From: Pseudomonadota bacterium | GTDB lineage: Bacteria > Desulfobacterota > Desulfobulbia > Desulfobulbales > Desulfurivibrionaceae | Reading direction: 5' to 3' | Assembly (NCBI GenBank): GCA_018829945.1 | Contig: JAHJTI010000158.1 | Coordinates: 1 to 36,577 of the forward strand | DNA length: 36,577 bases | Part shown: positions 8,101 through 15,709 of the stretch, piece after piece | How the letters are laid out: each line of letters opens with the position of its first letter | How positions within the stretch are numbered: position 1 is the first letter of the stretch | Position numbers and translations under genes: made by a program | Notes under the pieces: model-generated | Seen by the model: only the letters and a program-made list of their open reading frames with translations | What the model was told of the DNA's origin: nothing | Database searches by the model: none

Positions 8101-8727
8101 TTAGCTCAAGGTCCGCAGGTAGATGTTGCGGGCGGCCAGGGCATCGATGACATCGGCGGCAACGGTGCCGGCGGCAAGCGAAATGGCGGCGATGTTGAAC
8201 TCGCCGGTTTCCGCGCCGATGCCGGAGGCATCTGCAGCAGTGGCGTCAACCGCTTCCTTGAGGATGGCCACCGGGTTCTGGGAGCCGTCAACGGCGGTTT
8301 TGTCCACCAGCTTGCATTTCTTGCTGCCTGCAGCCACCGGAATGGTGAAGCTGTCGCCCACGATGAAATCGGTGGCGCCGTCGTTGATGGTGAAGCCGAT
8401 GGAGTCGTTGGCATAGGCAACTGCGACCGTGGCGTCGTTCAGGCGGAAGCCGTCCGGATCCACGACCTTGAAGGTGCCGCCGTTGGCTGCAGCGGTAATG
8501 CAGGTGAGCACATAGTTGCCGAGCTTGGTGTTTTTCTTGAGGGCCGTACCGGTGCAGGTGCCGTTGCCGGTGTTGGCCCCTGGGGCTACCGCTCCCAAAG
8601 CTTTGGTGATCTCTCCAAGCACAGCACCCTCGGCCAGAGACTGGCCGGACAGAACGGTTACCGACTTGCAAGCCTGCGGGAAAGCCCCGCCCAACAGGTT
8701 TTTCGGGGTATAAGTTTCTTCTGCCAT
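8101..8727 (-). CDS. Head decoration protein, gpD-like with an inserted domain
   Basis: Residues 1-50 (MAEETYTPKNLLGGAFPQACKSVTVLSGQ, interrupted here, then GAVLGEITKAL) and the C-terminal part resemble lambda gpD/HDPD trimer proteins that clamp the expanded capsid. Residues about 52-130 form an inserted module with the pattern GNGTCTG, GNYVLTC, GGTFKVVDPDG, IGFTINDGATDFIVGD. That pattern is also found in many large phage surface proteins. The total of 208 residues is about twice lambda gpD (110), which agrees with an insertion. A GGAGGA precedes the ATG. Confidence 0.88.
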   Translation of the reverse strand: MAEETYTPKNLLGGAFPQACKSVTVLSGQSLAEGAVLGEITKALGAVAPGANTGNGTCTGTALKKNTKLGNYVLTCITAAANGGTFKVVDPDGFRLNDATVAVAYANDSIGFTINDGATDFIVGDSFTIPVAAGSKKCKLVDKTAVDGSQNPVAILKEAVDATAADASGIGAETGEFNIAAISLAAGTVAADVIDALAARNIYLRTLS

Positions 8728-8767
8728 GGTGTTCCTCCTTGTTTATCCTCCAGCGGGAGGAATGCTT

Positions 8768-9196
8768 TTAACGGCCTGCTCCGGCCACGATATTATCGAC
8801 CACGGCCTTGGCTTCCGCTGCCGATCCTTCGGTGTCGGCAGCTCCGGACCCGGAATCTATCACCGGGATCTGGGCGGCATCGGCGGCGAGATCCTGGGCT
8901 GCCTTGGTTGCAACCTCCCCCTGCTCGGTCATCAGCTTGTACGCCGCGGCCTCCGGGGTGGTGGCGCCATCCAGGGCAAGCTTGACGATGGTGTCGGACA
9001 ATTCCGTTTTCTTGGATTTGTCCAGGGCTAAAACGCCCTTGATCCTGGCAAGCTCGGTTGCGGATGCATCCGCTTTTGCTTGATCGATTGCGGCGGTTGT
9101 TTCATTGTTGACTGCCGCTTTGCCTGCCTCCATGCCAAGGGCGTGGATGGTGGCGTAAGTTTCGGGGTGTTTCTGTTTCAGGTCGTCCGGGTTCAT
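8768..9196 (-). CDS. Nested scaffold protein (Nu3-like), in-frame internal start
   Basis: Codon 292 of the protease gene is an ATG (9196-9194) preceded by a near-perfect ribosome site AGGAGGT at 9210-9204 with 7-nt spacing. It would give a 142-residue protein starting MNPDDLKQKHPETYATIHAL. Its composition is charged and Ala-rich, predicted mostly helical. The arrangement mirrors lambda C/Nu3, where the free scaffold is made in excess from an internal start. The unusually strong internal Shine-Dalgarno sequence is the main evidence. Confidence 0.85.
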   Translation of the reverse strand: MNPDDLKQKHPETYATIHALGMEAGKAAVNNETTAAIDQAKADASATELARIKGVLALDKSKKTELSDTIVKLALDGATTPEAAAYKLMTEQGEVATKAAQDLAADAAQIPVIDSGSGAADTEGSAAEAKAVVDNIVAGAGR

Positions 9197-10069
9197 AAAG
9201 AGTACCTCCTGTGTTGAGTGTTTCCCGGATTGAGCCGTCCAGGAACCGGACGACGGTGGTTGTGCATTCAATTCGGCTATAAGCCCTTCCAGGCTGCCGA
9301 TGCGGTCGGCAAGACCGGCCGATACGGCTTTTTCTCCGATGAGGATGTCTCCTCCGCCGAAGTCGGCTTCCACTGTTTCCTCGGAAACCCCGCGAAACCT
9401 GGCCACCGAGGCGATGAACACGTCGCAGAGATCGTTGGCCCAGGATCGGATCTGCGCCTGGCCATCCTCGCTGTTCAAGTCCGGCCTTTTTTTCGGGCTC
9501 CGCTCGCTGACGATTTCGATCACATTTTGATCCGCTGATGGCTTTTGCAAGCGGAATACAACCCCGATGCAGCCGACCATGGCGGTGGCATCGATCACAA
9601 CTTCCGCACAGGCGGAGGCAGGCCAGTAACCGGCTGATGCGCATTGGCCACCGACATAGGCGATGATCGGCTTGCCAGCGGCGCGGGCGGCAAAGATCCG
9701 GTTGGCATGCTCATTGATGCCGGTGGCCTGGCCGCCCGGGGTGTCATAATGCATGATGATGGACCGGACGGAGGGATTCTCCTCGGCCAGGGTGAGGTCG
9801 GATGATATGCCGTCCACCGAACAGACGCCGGAAATGCGCGAGAACATGGAGGCGTAGCGAATAATGGGGCCGGTGACATGGATAATGGCCACACTGCCGC
9901 GGATCTCCATATTCTGGGATTCATCCGGGCTTTCTCCGCGCTTGGCAAGCACTGCTTCCGGATCTCCGAGACGGGCGGCCACATCGCAAACCTGTTGATA
10001 GGCGGCAGGGGTGATCAGCCAGGGCTTGCCGTATACTTCGGTGGCCAGGATTGAATATTTTTTATTCAT
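8768..10069 (-). CDS. S49 family head maturation protease (gpC-like)
   Basis: The 433-residue protein has an S49/SppA-like peptidase domain at residues about 55-265. It shows the nucleophile Ser145 in GGQCASAGYW, a PGGQATG loop at 111-117, and a basic SPKKRPDL at 191-198 holding the likely general-base Lys. The C-terminal third is helical and charged, as in scaffold proteins. Lambda gpC cleaves scaffold and itself inside the prohead, while its nested Nu3 serves as scaffold. It overlaps the portal stop by 4 nt, so it is coupled to the portal gene. Confidence 0.92.
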   Translation of the reverse strand: MNKKYSILATEVYGKPWLITPAAYQQVCDVAARLGDPEAVLAKRGESPDESQNMEIRGSVAIIHVTGPIIRYASMFSRISGVCSVDGISSDLTLAEENPSVRSIIMHYDTPGGQATGINEHANRIFAARAAGKPIIAYVGGQCASAGYWPASACAEVVIDATAMVGCIGVVFRLQKPSADQNVIEIVSERSPKKRPDLNSEDGQAQIRSWANDLCDVFIASVARFRGVSEETVEADFGGGDILIGEKAVSAGLADRIGSLEGLIAELNAQPPSSGSWTAQSGKHSTQEVLFMNPDDLKQKHPETYATIHALGMEAGKAAVNNETTAAIDQAKADASATELARIKGVLALDKSKKTELSDTIVKLALDGATTPEAAAYKLMTEQGEVATKAAQDLAADAAQIPVIDSGSGAADTEGSAAEAKAVVDNIVAGAGR

Positions 10070-11625
10070 TCTTCATCGGTCTCCTCTTTGTCTGGCGGAG
10101 AAACGGCAGCCGGTGAATTGCCCCCCTCAATCAAGCGAAGTCCACCATCACTGCGCTGCTTTTCTTCCCGAATCCGCTGGGGCAGATTGACGGAAAAATC
10201 TCCGCCGGTGAGCCTGCGAGTCTCGGTGGTTCGGGTGGAGAAATCTTCATCGCACATCATCTTGGAGGCGGTGACCTCTTTGAGCGGATCGAGCTGGCCC
10301 ATGATCGGGCCGTTCCATTCGGCCTGGCAATAGGCTGCGCGGATGGCCGAATCCTGCAGGAATCCGGGGGCCTTGATCCTGCCGGTGATTACCGCTTCGC
10401 GCAGGAACTCGATGAATATGGGCTGACAAAAATTGTTGACCAGCCAGGAGCGGCGGCGGCTGTAAAATTTCCAGGCCATCAGGAAGGCGGCGCGGGAAGC
10501 GGAATACGATTTGTTGAAACTCTTGAGGATCACGTCCGCCGGCTGCTCAATGGCCCCGCCGATCTCCTGGACAATGGCACGGAAGAACGGCTCGAACAGG
10601 GCATTGGGACGTTTCGGATCTGCAAGCTCTATTTCCTCGCCCGCAGCAAGGTCAACGATGTTGCCATGGCCCATGGCCTGCTCTCCGGATCCGAGCTGCA
10701 CCTTGTTGGCCAGGGGCTTGCCATCCGGGCCGACTCCGCCGCCGAAGGCGACACCCTGGGCAGCCGGAGACTTGACAAAAACCGTCAGAAACGAGGTGAC
10801 CACCGAGGCCATCAGCTCCGCATCGGAAAGGCGGGAGAGTTGTTTGAGCTTGGGCAGCACCGAGGAGAGATAAGGGAAACCGCGCGACTGACCAACCCGT
10901 TCCCGCTCGAACAGATGGATGATGTTCGGCCGGCCGGACTTGTCGCCGAAAAATTGCACTTCCCGCCACTGTCTGTTGTTGAACAGCGAGCCTGGATGCG
11001 TGGTCTGCACAAAACAGGAAACGGGCTCTCCGCGCTTGTTGCGGCGAATGCCGCCTGAGATTGCTGGATCGTTGAGCATTCCGTCCGGGGTGGATACCTG
11101 ATGTCCCTCAATGAGCTGTACGGCGAGCATATAGTGGGAGGTGGAGCGTTTGATCAGCGGCAAGGCGGCAAAGACATCACCATTCATCAGCGCTGAAAGC
11201 AGAGCCAGCCCTTGGATTTCCTCGAATACCTGAGCTTTGGTGGCATCGCAATCCTTGGATCCAGCCCAAAGACGATATTCGCGCTCGGCGGTGTCCTGCC
11301 AGGCGTCGGCTTCGTCGTGCGAAAGGCCGAGAAATTCGCGGTCAATGCGTGATTGCGGAGTGAGGCCCGGCCCGACGATGGAGGTTACCGCGCCCTTGAT
11401 GGCGCTGGCTGCCACCGGAATATTGCGATAAGCGTCTCCGGAGAACTTCCGCAGGGTATCAAGGTCGTTGTCAACATGGACATCGGAGGAGCCGTCGGAC
11501 GCTGCCCAGCCACGGGTAACGCGACTGAACTGGTCGGCGGCGGCATACCCGGCGGACGAACCGATCCCGGCCGCTGTCGGGTATGGGATGCCGCGCTGAT
11601 CGAGAATGAGAGATTGATTAATCAT
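10066..11625 (-). CDS. Portal protein, lambda gpB family
   Basis: The protein (519 residues from the ATG at 11625) forms the dodecameric DNA channel at one capsid vertex. Family landmarks include the N-terminal VTSIVGPGLTPQSRID, the WAGSKDCDATKAQ region, IKRSTSHYMLAVQLIEGHQVSTP, HLFERERVGQSRGFPYLS and the LKSFNKSYSASRAAFLMAW motif. The chosen ATG overlaps the gpW stop by 8 nt; a TTG at 11676 would add 17 residues that lie inside gpW and look non-homologous. The C-terminus overlaps the protease start by 4 nt. Confidence 0.93.
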   Translation of the reverse strand: MINQSLILDQRGIPYPTAAGIGSSAGYAAADQFSRVTRGWAASDGSSDVHVDNDLDTLRKFSGDAYRNIPVAASAIKGAVTSIVGPGLTPQSRIDREFLGLSHDEADAWQDTAEREYRLWAGSKDCDATKAQVFEEIQGLALLSALMNGDVFAALPLIKRSTSHYMLAVQLIEGHQVSTPDGMLNDPAISGGIRRNKRGEPVSCFVQTTHPGSLFNNRQWREVQFFGDKSGRPNIIHLFERERVGQSRGFPYLSSVLPKLKQLSRLSDAELMASVVTSFLTVFVKSPAAQGVAFGGGVGPDGKPLANKVQLGSGEQAMGHGNIVDLAAGEEIELADPKRPNALFEPFFRAIVQEIGGAIEQPADVILKSFNKSYSASRAAFLMAWKFYSRRRSWLVNNFCQPIFIEFLREAVITGRIKAPGFLQDSAIRAAYCQAEWNGPIMGQLDPLKEVTASKMMCDEDFSTRTTETRRLTGGDFSVNLPQRIREEKQRSDGGLRLIEGGNSPAAVSPPDKEETDEE

Positions 11626-11845
11626 CGACCGGCACCGCGCGGCGACAGCGGGTGGACCCGTCGCCTCCGTTTTCAAGGCGGGAAACCTGGACCCGCCAGT
11701 AATCGATTCGCTGGCCGATTACATCAAGATCGGCGCGAGTGACCTTGGTTCCGGCGACCTCGTAAGCCTGGTTAACGGCAACGGCGGCCTCGGCTTCGAG
11801 CCATTTTTCGAGCATTGCTTGTGCTGTGCTGAGATCAACCGGCAT
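11618..11845 (-). CDS. Head-tail joining protein gpW-like
   Basis: The 75-residue protein starts MPVDLSTAQAMLEKWLEAEA and contains two helices around a short hairpin, then a C-terminal R/S-rich end. Lambda gpW is 68 residues with the same helix-hairpin-helix plan and lies in the same place, just before the portal. It binds the portal/connector after packaging and helps FII and the tail to attach. Here it is the first head gene downstream of the opposite-strand cassette. The start is chosen at the methionine of the compact domain. Confidence 0.85.
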   Translation of the reverse strand: MPVDLSTAQAMLEKWLEAEAAVAVNQAYEVAGTKVTRADLDVIGQRIDYWRVQVSRLENGGDGSTRCRRAVPVDD

Positions 11846-11917
11846 GTGAGCCTCGCTGTGTGGGTTGCACTCAAGATGCAGCAGCGAGGAAAAAATAAAA
11901 AGGGGGTCGTATCTTGT

Positions 11918-11983
11918 AGAAGATATTTGCTTCCACACGAAAATTCCTGTGGAAGAATTTTCGTGTACAGGAATTTTCTTGTG
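11918..11983. promoter_or_regulatory. Mutually exclusive hairpins upstream of the DUF1508 gene
   Basis: The segment at 11936-11946 (CACGAAAATTC) pairs perfectly over 11 bp with 11955-11965. The overlapping segment 11940-11950 (AAAATTCCTGT) pairs perfectly over 11 bp with 11967-11977. The two stems share their left arm and cannot form together. A third option, TTCCAC with GTGGAA, also uses this arm. A smaller stem (TATCTT/AAGATA) lies just upstream. Such competing stems resemble an attenuator or RNA switch; no ligand family was recognised. It lies between gpW and the DUF1508 gene, so either strand could use it. Confidence 0.5.
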
Positions 11984-12070
11984 GGGGGAATGGGGGTGGT
12001 GATAGAGTGGTTAGGATGCTTTTACATTGATCTATTCCAGTGGAAAAGAAAAACAATCACAGGGAGGAGA

Positions 12071-12229
12071 ATGATGCAGGACAAATGGGAATTCTACAAA
12101 GACGGGGAGAAAAAATGGCGCTGGAGACGCACCGCATCGAACGGGAGAATTGTGGGAGCCTCTACGCAAGGGTATGTAAACAAAGCAGACTGCGAAGCTA
12201 ATGCCAGGATAAATGGCTGGAAGGGTTGA
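12071..12229 (+). CDS. Small DUF1508 (YegP-like) protein
   Basis: The 52-residue protein starts at ATG 12071 (or 12074) with GGGAGGAG just upstream. It is a single DUF1508 unit: WEFYKDGEKKWRWRRTASNG, then IVGASTQGYVNKADCEANA. The W/F-x-F-Y-K-D, RWR, NG and GY-x-K/S-x-x-x-C positions agree with that domain, usually found in one or two copies. Function of the family is unknown. It reads opposite to the surrounding late genes and shares this orientation only with the next gene, which suggests a moron with its own promoter. Confidence 0.8.
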   Translation: MMQDKWEFYKDGEKKWRWRRTASNGRIVGASTQGYVNKADCEANARINGWKG

Positions 12230-12333
12230 AACCAGACATAAACCAAAATATCGGCCTGGTGCTACGCTAAAATTCTATCTCGGCCAACAAGAGGGTGGTG
12301 ATCTTGAAGCCGCCGCGCTCCACGGTATTCAAT

Positions 12334-12807
12334 ATGACAACAGAAACAATGAATCTTATTGCTGTAATTGTCGGTCCAATTATTGCTGTTATAATTACTT
12401 TGCTGTATCAAAAGCATAAAGAGAAGCAAGATACTAAACATAGGGCGTTCCTACTCTTGATGGCCCATCGAAAGTCGATTCCCCCGAATTTCGCAATGGT
12501 TGAGGTTCTTAATACCCTTGATGTTGTTTTTTCAAAAAATCAAAAAGTTGTGGATCTTTGGCACAAATATTATACGCTTCTTGCTCAACCACCATCTCAG
12601 GAGAGAGAGCATACCTGGCTGGAGCTTCTATCTGAAATAGCCAATGATCTGGACTATCCAACAGTGAAACAAACTGATCTTGATAAGTTTTACATACCAC
12701 AAGGCCATATTGATCAATTTGAACTTCAGGGGAAAATACAAAAGGAGCTTTTAAGGGTTTTAGAAAACACTTCAAAGTTCGTTGTTGCTCAGAAAAAAAC
12801 ACCTTAG
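12334..12807 (+). CDS. DUF6680-like membrane-anchored protein
   Basis: From ATG 12334 the protein has 157 residues. It starts with one hydrophobic segment (MNLIAVIVGPIIAVIITLLY), followed by a basic QKHKEKQDTKHRAFLLLMAH stretch and a helical cytoplasmic domain containing RKSIPPNFA and KVVDLWHKYY. This plan is characteristic of proteins annotated as DUF6680, of unknown function. A GTG at 12295 is an alternative start. Base composition is visibly AT-richer than the neighbouring head genes, supporting recent acquisition. A role in the lysogen, such as superinfection exclusion, is only a guess. Confidence 0.72.
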   Translation: MTTETMNLIAVIVGPIIAVIITLLYQKHKEKQDTKHRAFLLLMAHRKSIPPNFAMVEVLNTLDVVFSKNQKVVDLWHKYYTLLAQPPSQEREHTWLELLSEIANDLDYPTVKQTDLDKFYIPQGHIDQFELQGKIQKELLRVLENTSKFVVAQKKTP

Positions 12808-12813
12808 GTTATC

Positions 12814-13077
12814 TCACCCACCCATTGCTCGCTGCCGAACCGGATCAACCTGCACGGACTTGATGGTTATATCCATTCTGTGAAGCGGGCAATCCTGGTT
12901 GCTACACTTGTGGTAGCGCGTTTTGAATCCATCCTCCCAGGGCAGGGAACCGGTAATCCTGGCGCGAGGAGTGGCGCAGTGTGGACAGGTGGCGCCATCC
13001 TGGGCGGAGTAATCAACCCCACTCTTGGCTTCGTTGGTTGCGGAGAGCAGTTTTTCTTCATAAGCATCTGTTGTCAT
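12814..13077 (-). CDS. Ogr/Delta-like zinc-finger transcription activator
   Basis: The 87-residue protein contains C31-x2-C34 and C58-x4-C63 spaced as in the P2 Ogr/Delta family (CPxC...RYHxCxNxxC). Here this is ATCPHCATPRARITGSLPWE followed by KTRYHKCSNQDC. In P2 and P4 these proteins activate late promoters with host RNA polymerase. Here the gene lies between the large terminase and gpW, next to the plus-strand cassette. The tail after the second Cys pair lacks the usual aromatic TF motif, so activator function is probable rather than shown. Confidence 0.65.
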   Translation of the reverse strand: MTTDAYEEKLLSATNEAKSGVDYSAQDGATCPHCATPRARITGSLPWEDGFKTRYHKCSNQDCPLHRMDITIKSVQVDPVRQRAMGG

Positions 13078-13095
13078 ATCGTTGTTTCCTCTTGG

Positions 13096-15024
13096 TTAAG
13101 CTTCCACGCCTTTACTGCGCACCCTTCGTCCTGAACTGTCTTCCTGCACTTCCTCCGGCCTGGGCCAGAACTTCACCTCCACCAGATCCGCCAGGGCCAG
13201 GTTGTAGACCTCGACATCAAAAGCGTGGTTTGCTTTCCCCTCCGGACACTCCCACAACCCCTTTCCGTTGACGAACTCGACGCACATCTGCTGGGCCCAC
13301 TCCGAGTTGTAGTCTTTGTGCAGATGCCATGCTCCCGGATCTGCCGGGAAGATTTCCAGCTTGGTGGCAAGGTTGTCTTTGAAATAATTGGTGTTGATCC
13401 GGAGGAGCTGCACGCCGCCCGGGATCGCCTTTTTCGTGCCGGGGTAGGTGGTGATCGTTGTCCAGGAAAACGGGGTGGCCATGCGCTCCTCGCCTTTGAG
13501 CGGCACGATCTTTCCCTTTCTGGCCCGGCACCAGTCGTAGACCTCCTTGGTGCGGTGGCCCATTGCGTCGATGGCGCAGAAGTGCAGAACATATTTCCGG
13601 CCGGAGGCGTCCAGGTATTCATCCTGCCAGAAGACCTTTTCCAGGGCCTCGAAGGTATCGACAAACCCCTCGCGGATCAGCCAGCTTTCCTGCTCAAGGC
13701 CATAGCCCCAGGCCCTGATCTTGTAATAAAACCCGTTGTCCTGGGTGTCGGCGGTGCCGAGCAGGCAGGCCACTTGATTGCCTGCCGGCACCAGGCCGCG
13801 GGGGCGGTCGTCGCAGAGGGCGAGGATTTTATCTTCTTCCCGTTCCTGGTGATGCTCCAGCCACGGCTCCGCCTTGTAGCGGTTGCAAAAATCCTTGTGG
13901 GCGTTGAGGTCGATTACCTTGGTGCCGGGCTTGCGGCACTTGAGCCAGGCGGCGGCGATCTCGGCCAGCGGAACGAAGGGAGACAGCCAGGAGGGGAGGT
14001 GGAAGCCTATCTTGCGGGGGCGGACAGCCTCCAGATAGGCGAAGAGTTCCCGGCCATCCGGCTTGTCCGGATCGCTGCTCTTTGCCACCCAGCCGCCGAG
14101 GCGCACTGCCTGGTCGCGGTGGTGGTCGTCCCAGTGCGCTCCGCAATGTTCGCATTCGTACCAGGCGAGCCCCTGGGCCTCAATGATGTTCGGATCGCGC
14201 TCATCCTCCGGCCAGTGGATCCGCTCGAAGGACATAACCTGCCGACCGCTGCAGGATGGACAGCACACCTGATATTCGAAAATCACCTGCGCATTCTGCA
14301 GAGACTGCCAGATATATCCTGATTCCACCGAGGGGGTGGAGATCTTCCATATCTTGTAGTTCCAGCGGTAGGTGGTTTTTCTGGCTTCTCCCAATCGGAT
14401 GGGATCGGTTTCCCGGTTGTTTGACTCGGGGTATTTGTCGGTTTCATCGAAAACGATGTAGCGGATCGGCTTGTTGCTCAGGCGGGAAACCGACCTGGCC
14501 CAGGCCATATAAATTGGCATGTGCTTGAGATTGATCCGCATGGATGATGCGTCATCCATGCGGCCGGTCATGGTTTCGCGCAGCCGCCGCGACGATGTGA
14601 ACATGGGCTGGATGCGGTCGTTGCAGTTCTCTTTGGAGACCTCCTGGTCCGGGAAAACATACATCACCGGGCCCGGGTCACGGTCAGCCGCATAGCCGAT
14701 GCAGTTGTTTACGCCCTCGGAGCCGCCTGTCTGCGGAGACTTGCACATGGCAATCTCGCGGACCGAGACAAAAAACGAGGCATCCATGATCCCGGCCAAG
14801 TACGGGGTGATGTCGTTCCGCCACGGCCCGGCCAGTGAGCTCATGGTCAAGACGCGATGCTTCTCACACCATTCCGACACCTTGATCTTGCGCCGCTTGC
14901 GAAAGACGCGCCGCTCCGCCGCCGAAAACCGGAAGGAGATGCGCACCGGTGCCGGCCGCTGGTGCAGCGACAGCGGCAGCCATGGGCGGGATCCGGTAAG
15001 GGTGATTGGTTGGGGGATGGTCAT
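13096..15024 (-). CDS. Terminase large subunit, GpA family
   Basis: This 642-residue ATPase/nuclease packages DNA into the prohead. The ATPase domain has a deviant Walker A at residues 94-103 (CKSPQTGGSE, comparable to the KSARVGYSK of lambda gpA) and Walker B IVFDETDKY with D193 and E194. A zinc-ribbon-like CCPSCSGRQ...CEHCGAHW lies at about 254-286. The nuclease part follows, with CAIDAMGHRTKEVYDWC, KGLWECPEGKANHAFDVEVYNL near the C-terminus (broken for description). Size and order fit a cos-type phage. No clear ribosome site precedes the ATG; the preceding mini-gene ends 4 nt upstream. Confidence 0.95.
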   Translation of the reverse strand: MTIPQPITLTGSRPWLPLSLHQRPAPVRISFRFSAAERRVFRKRRKIKVSEWCEKHRVLTMSSLAGPWRNDITPYLAGIMDASFFVSVREIAMCKSPQTGGSEGVNNCIGYAADRDPGPVMYVFPDQEVSKENCNDRIQPMFTSSRRLRETMTGRMDDASSMRINLKHMPIYMAWARSVSRLSNKPIRYIVFDETDKYPESNNRETDPIRLGEARKTTYRWNYKIWKISTPSVESGYIWQSLQNAQVIFEYQVCCPSCSGRQVMSFERIHWPEDERDPNIIEAQGLAWYECEHCGAHWDDHHRDQAVRLGGWVAKSSDPDKPDGRELFAYLEAVRPRKIGFHLPSWLSPFVPLAEIAAAWLKCRKPGTKVIDLNAHKDFCNRYKAEPWLEHHQEREEDKILALCDDRPRGLVPAGNQVACLLGTADTQDNGFYYKIRAWGYGLEQESWLIREGFVDTFEALEKVFWQDEYLDASGRKYVLHFCAIDAMGHRTKEVYDWCRARKGKIVPLKGEERMATPFSWTTITTYPGTKKAIPGGVQLLRINTNYFKDNLATKLEIFPADPGAWHLHKDYNSEWAQQMCVEFVNGKGLWECPEGKANHAFDVEVYNLALADLVEVKFWPRPEEVQEDSSGRRVRSKGVEA

Positions 15025-15028
15025 TTAT

Positions 15029-15106
15029 TTATTTTCCGCAATACGAGCAAGAAGGAATAGCCGAGAAATGCTTTGTTTCGGTTGGAGAATTTAGAACCTC
15101 ACTCAT
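15029..15106 (-). CDS. Candidate 25-residue protein ahead of the large terminase
   Basis: The frame starts at ATG 15106 with AAGGAGC 9-10 nt upstream, a better ribosome site than that of the terminase itself. It encodes MSEVLNSPTETKHFSAIPSC followed by SYCGK and stops 4 nt before the terminase ATG. It could be a leader that couples terminase translation, or a small CxxC peptide. No homologue is known to me. Confidence 0.4.
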   Translation of the reverse strand: MSEVLNSPTETKHFSAIPSCSYCGK

Positions 15107-15160
15107 GATGATCAAGCTCCTTTGTGCCTCAATTTTTCGCTTTTTTGAGCGACAAATTAA

Positions 15161-15472
15161 TTACGCTCTCAACTCCAGCACCGGACCGAGGCTGATCAGA
15201 AAATACTTGTCAGCCGTTATCTCTTCACCGTGCATGGGCGCGATGAAGTCATTGCGATAAACGGTTAAGCTGTGGAGCTTTACCCGAATGAACGGCGCAT
15301 TCCGAGAGTGTCCGTTTCGGAAGTGAACCTCTGTGAAGTCCTGCCGAATAGCACCGTTGGCCATCAGCCGTGACACCCAATATGGCTTGAATTCCCGGTA
15401 CTCTACTGTCTTTTGTCCGGAGGCTATCAGGTCAAACCACTTCTTCTTGAGAGTCAAATTTAGAATGGCCAT
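15161..15472 (-). CDS. ASCH/PUA-like domain protein
   Basis: The 103-residue protein begins MAILNLTLKKKWFDLIASGQ and goes on with KTVEYREFKPYW. This is the hallmark N-terminus of the ASCH family: basic residues, a W/F-D-I-x-S-G-x-K-T-x-E-x-R motif. A central HFRNGHSRNAPFI and a C-terminal DKYFLISLGP strand complete a PUA-like barrel. ASCH proteins are thought to bind RNA or act on nucleosides, and small versions are common in phages. It sits within the packaging operon between a Zn-ribbon protein and the terminase. Confidence 0.75.
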   Translation of the reverse strand: MAILNLTLKKKWFDLIASGQKTVEYREFKPYWVSRLMANGAIRQDFTEVHFRNGHSRNAPFIRVKLHSLTVYRNDFIAPMHGEEITADKYFLISLGPVLELRA

Positions 15473-15481
15473 ATTCTCTCC

Positions 15482-15709
15482 TTACAGTCTCGCCGGAACA
15501 CGGACCAGAGACACCTCGCCAGGAATGACGCGCTCCAGATCCCCGTCTTCCGTCCGCAAAATCTTTGGCGTCCCGAAGGTCTTCTTGATGGAAACCTTGC
15601 AGGCCGGGCACTGAAAAACATCTTTCGGCATGATCATTCCGGAGATGGTCTCAAGCCACATCTCGAAGAGGTTTTCCGCTCCGCATTCTCCGCAGGTTAT
15701 TGTGCACAT
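15482..15709 (-). CDS. Small zinc-ribbon protein
   Basis: Starting at ATG 15709, which has AGGAGA 6 nt upstream, the 75-residue protein has two CxxC knuckles: C6GEC9 and C34PAC37, separated by 24 residues. This makes a classical zinc ribbon, followed by a basic strand KKTFGTPKILRTEDGDLERV. It overlaps the 3' end of the DUF5131 gene by 13 nt. The family is not recognised; nucleic-acid binding or a structural role in phage metabolism is possible. Confidence 0.7.
   Translation of the reverse strand: MCTITCGECGAENLFEMWLETISGMIMPKDVFQCPACKVSIKKTFGTPKILRTEDGDLERVIPGEVSLVRVPARL

Noticed and set aside
13225-14322. Plus-strand 365-codon frame opposite the large terminase
   Set aside because: It mirrors the terminase codons, whose ATPase and zinc motifs are clear on minus.
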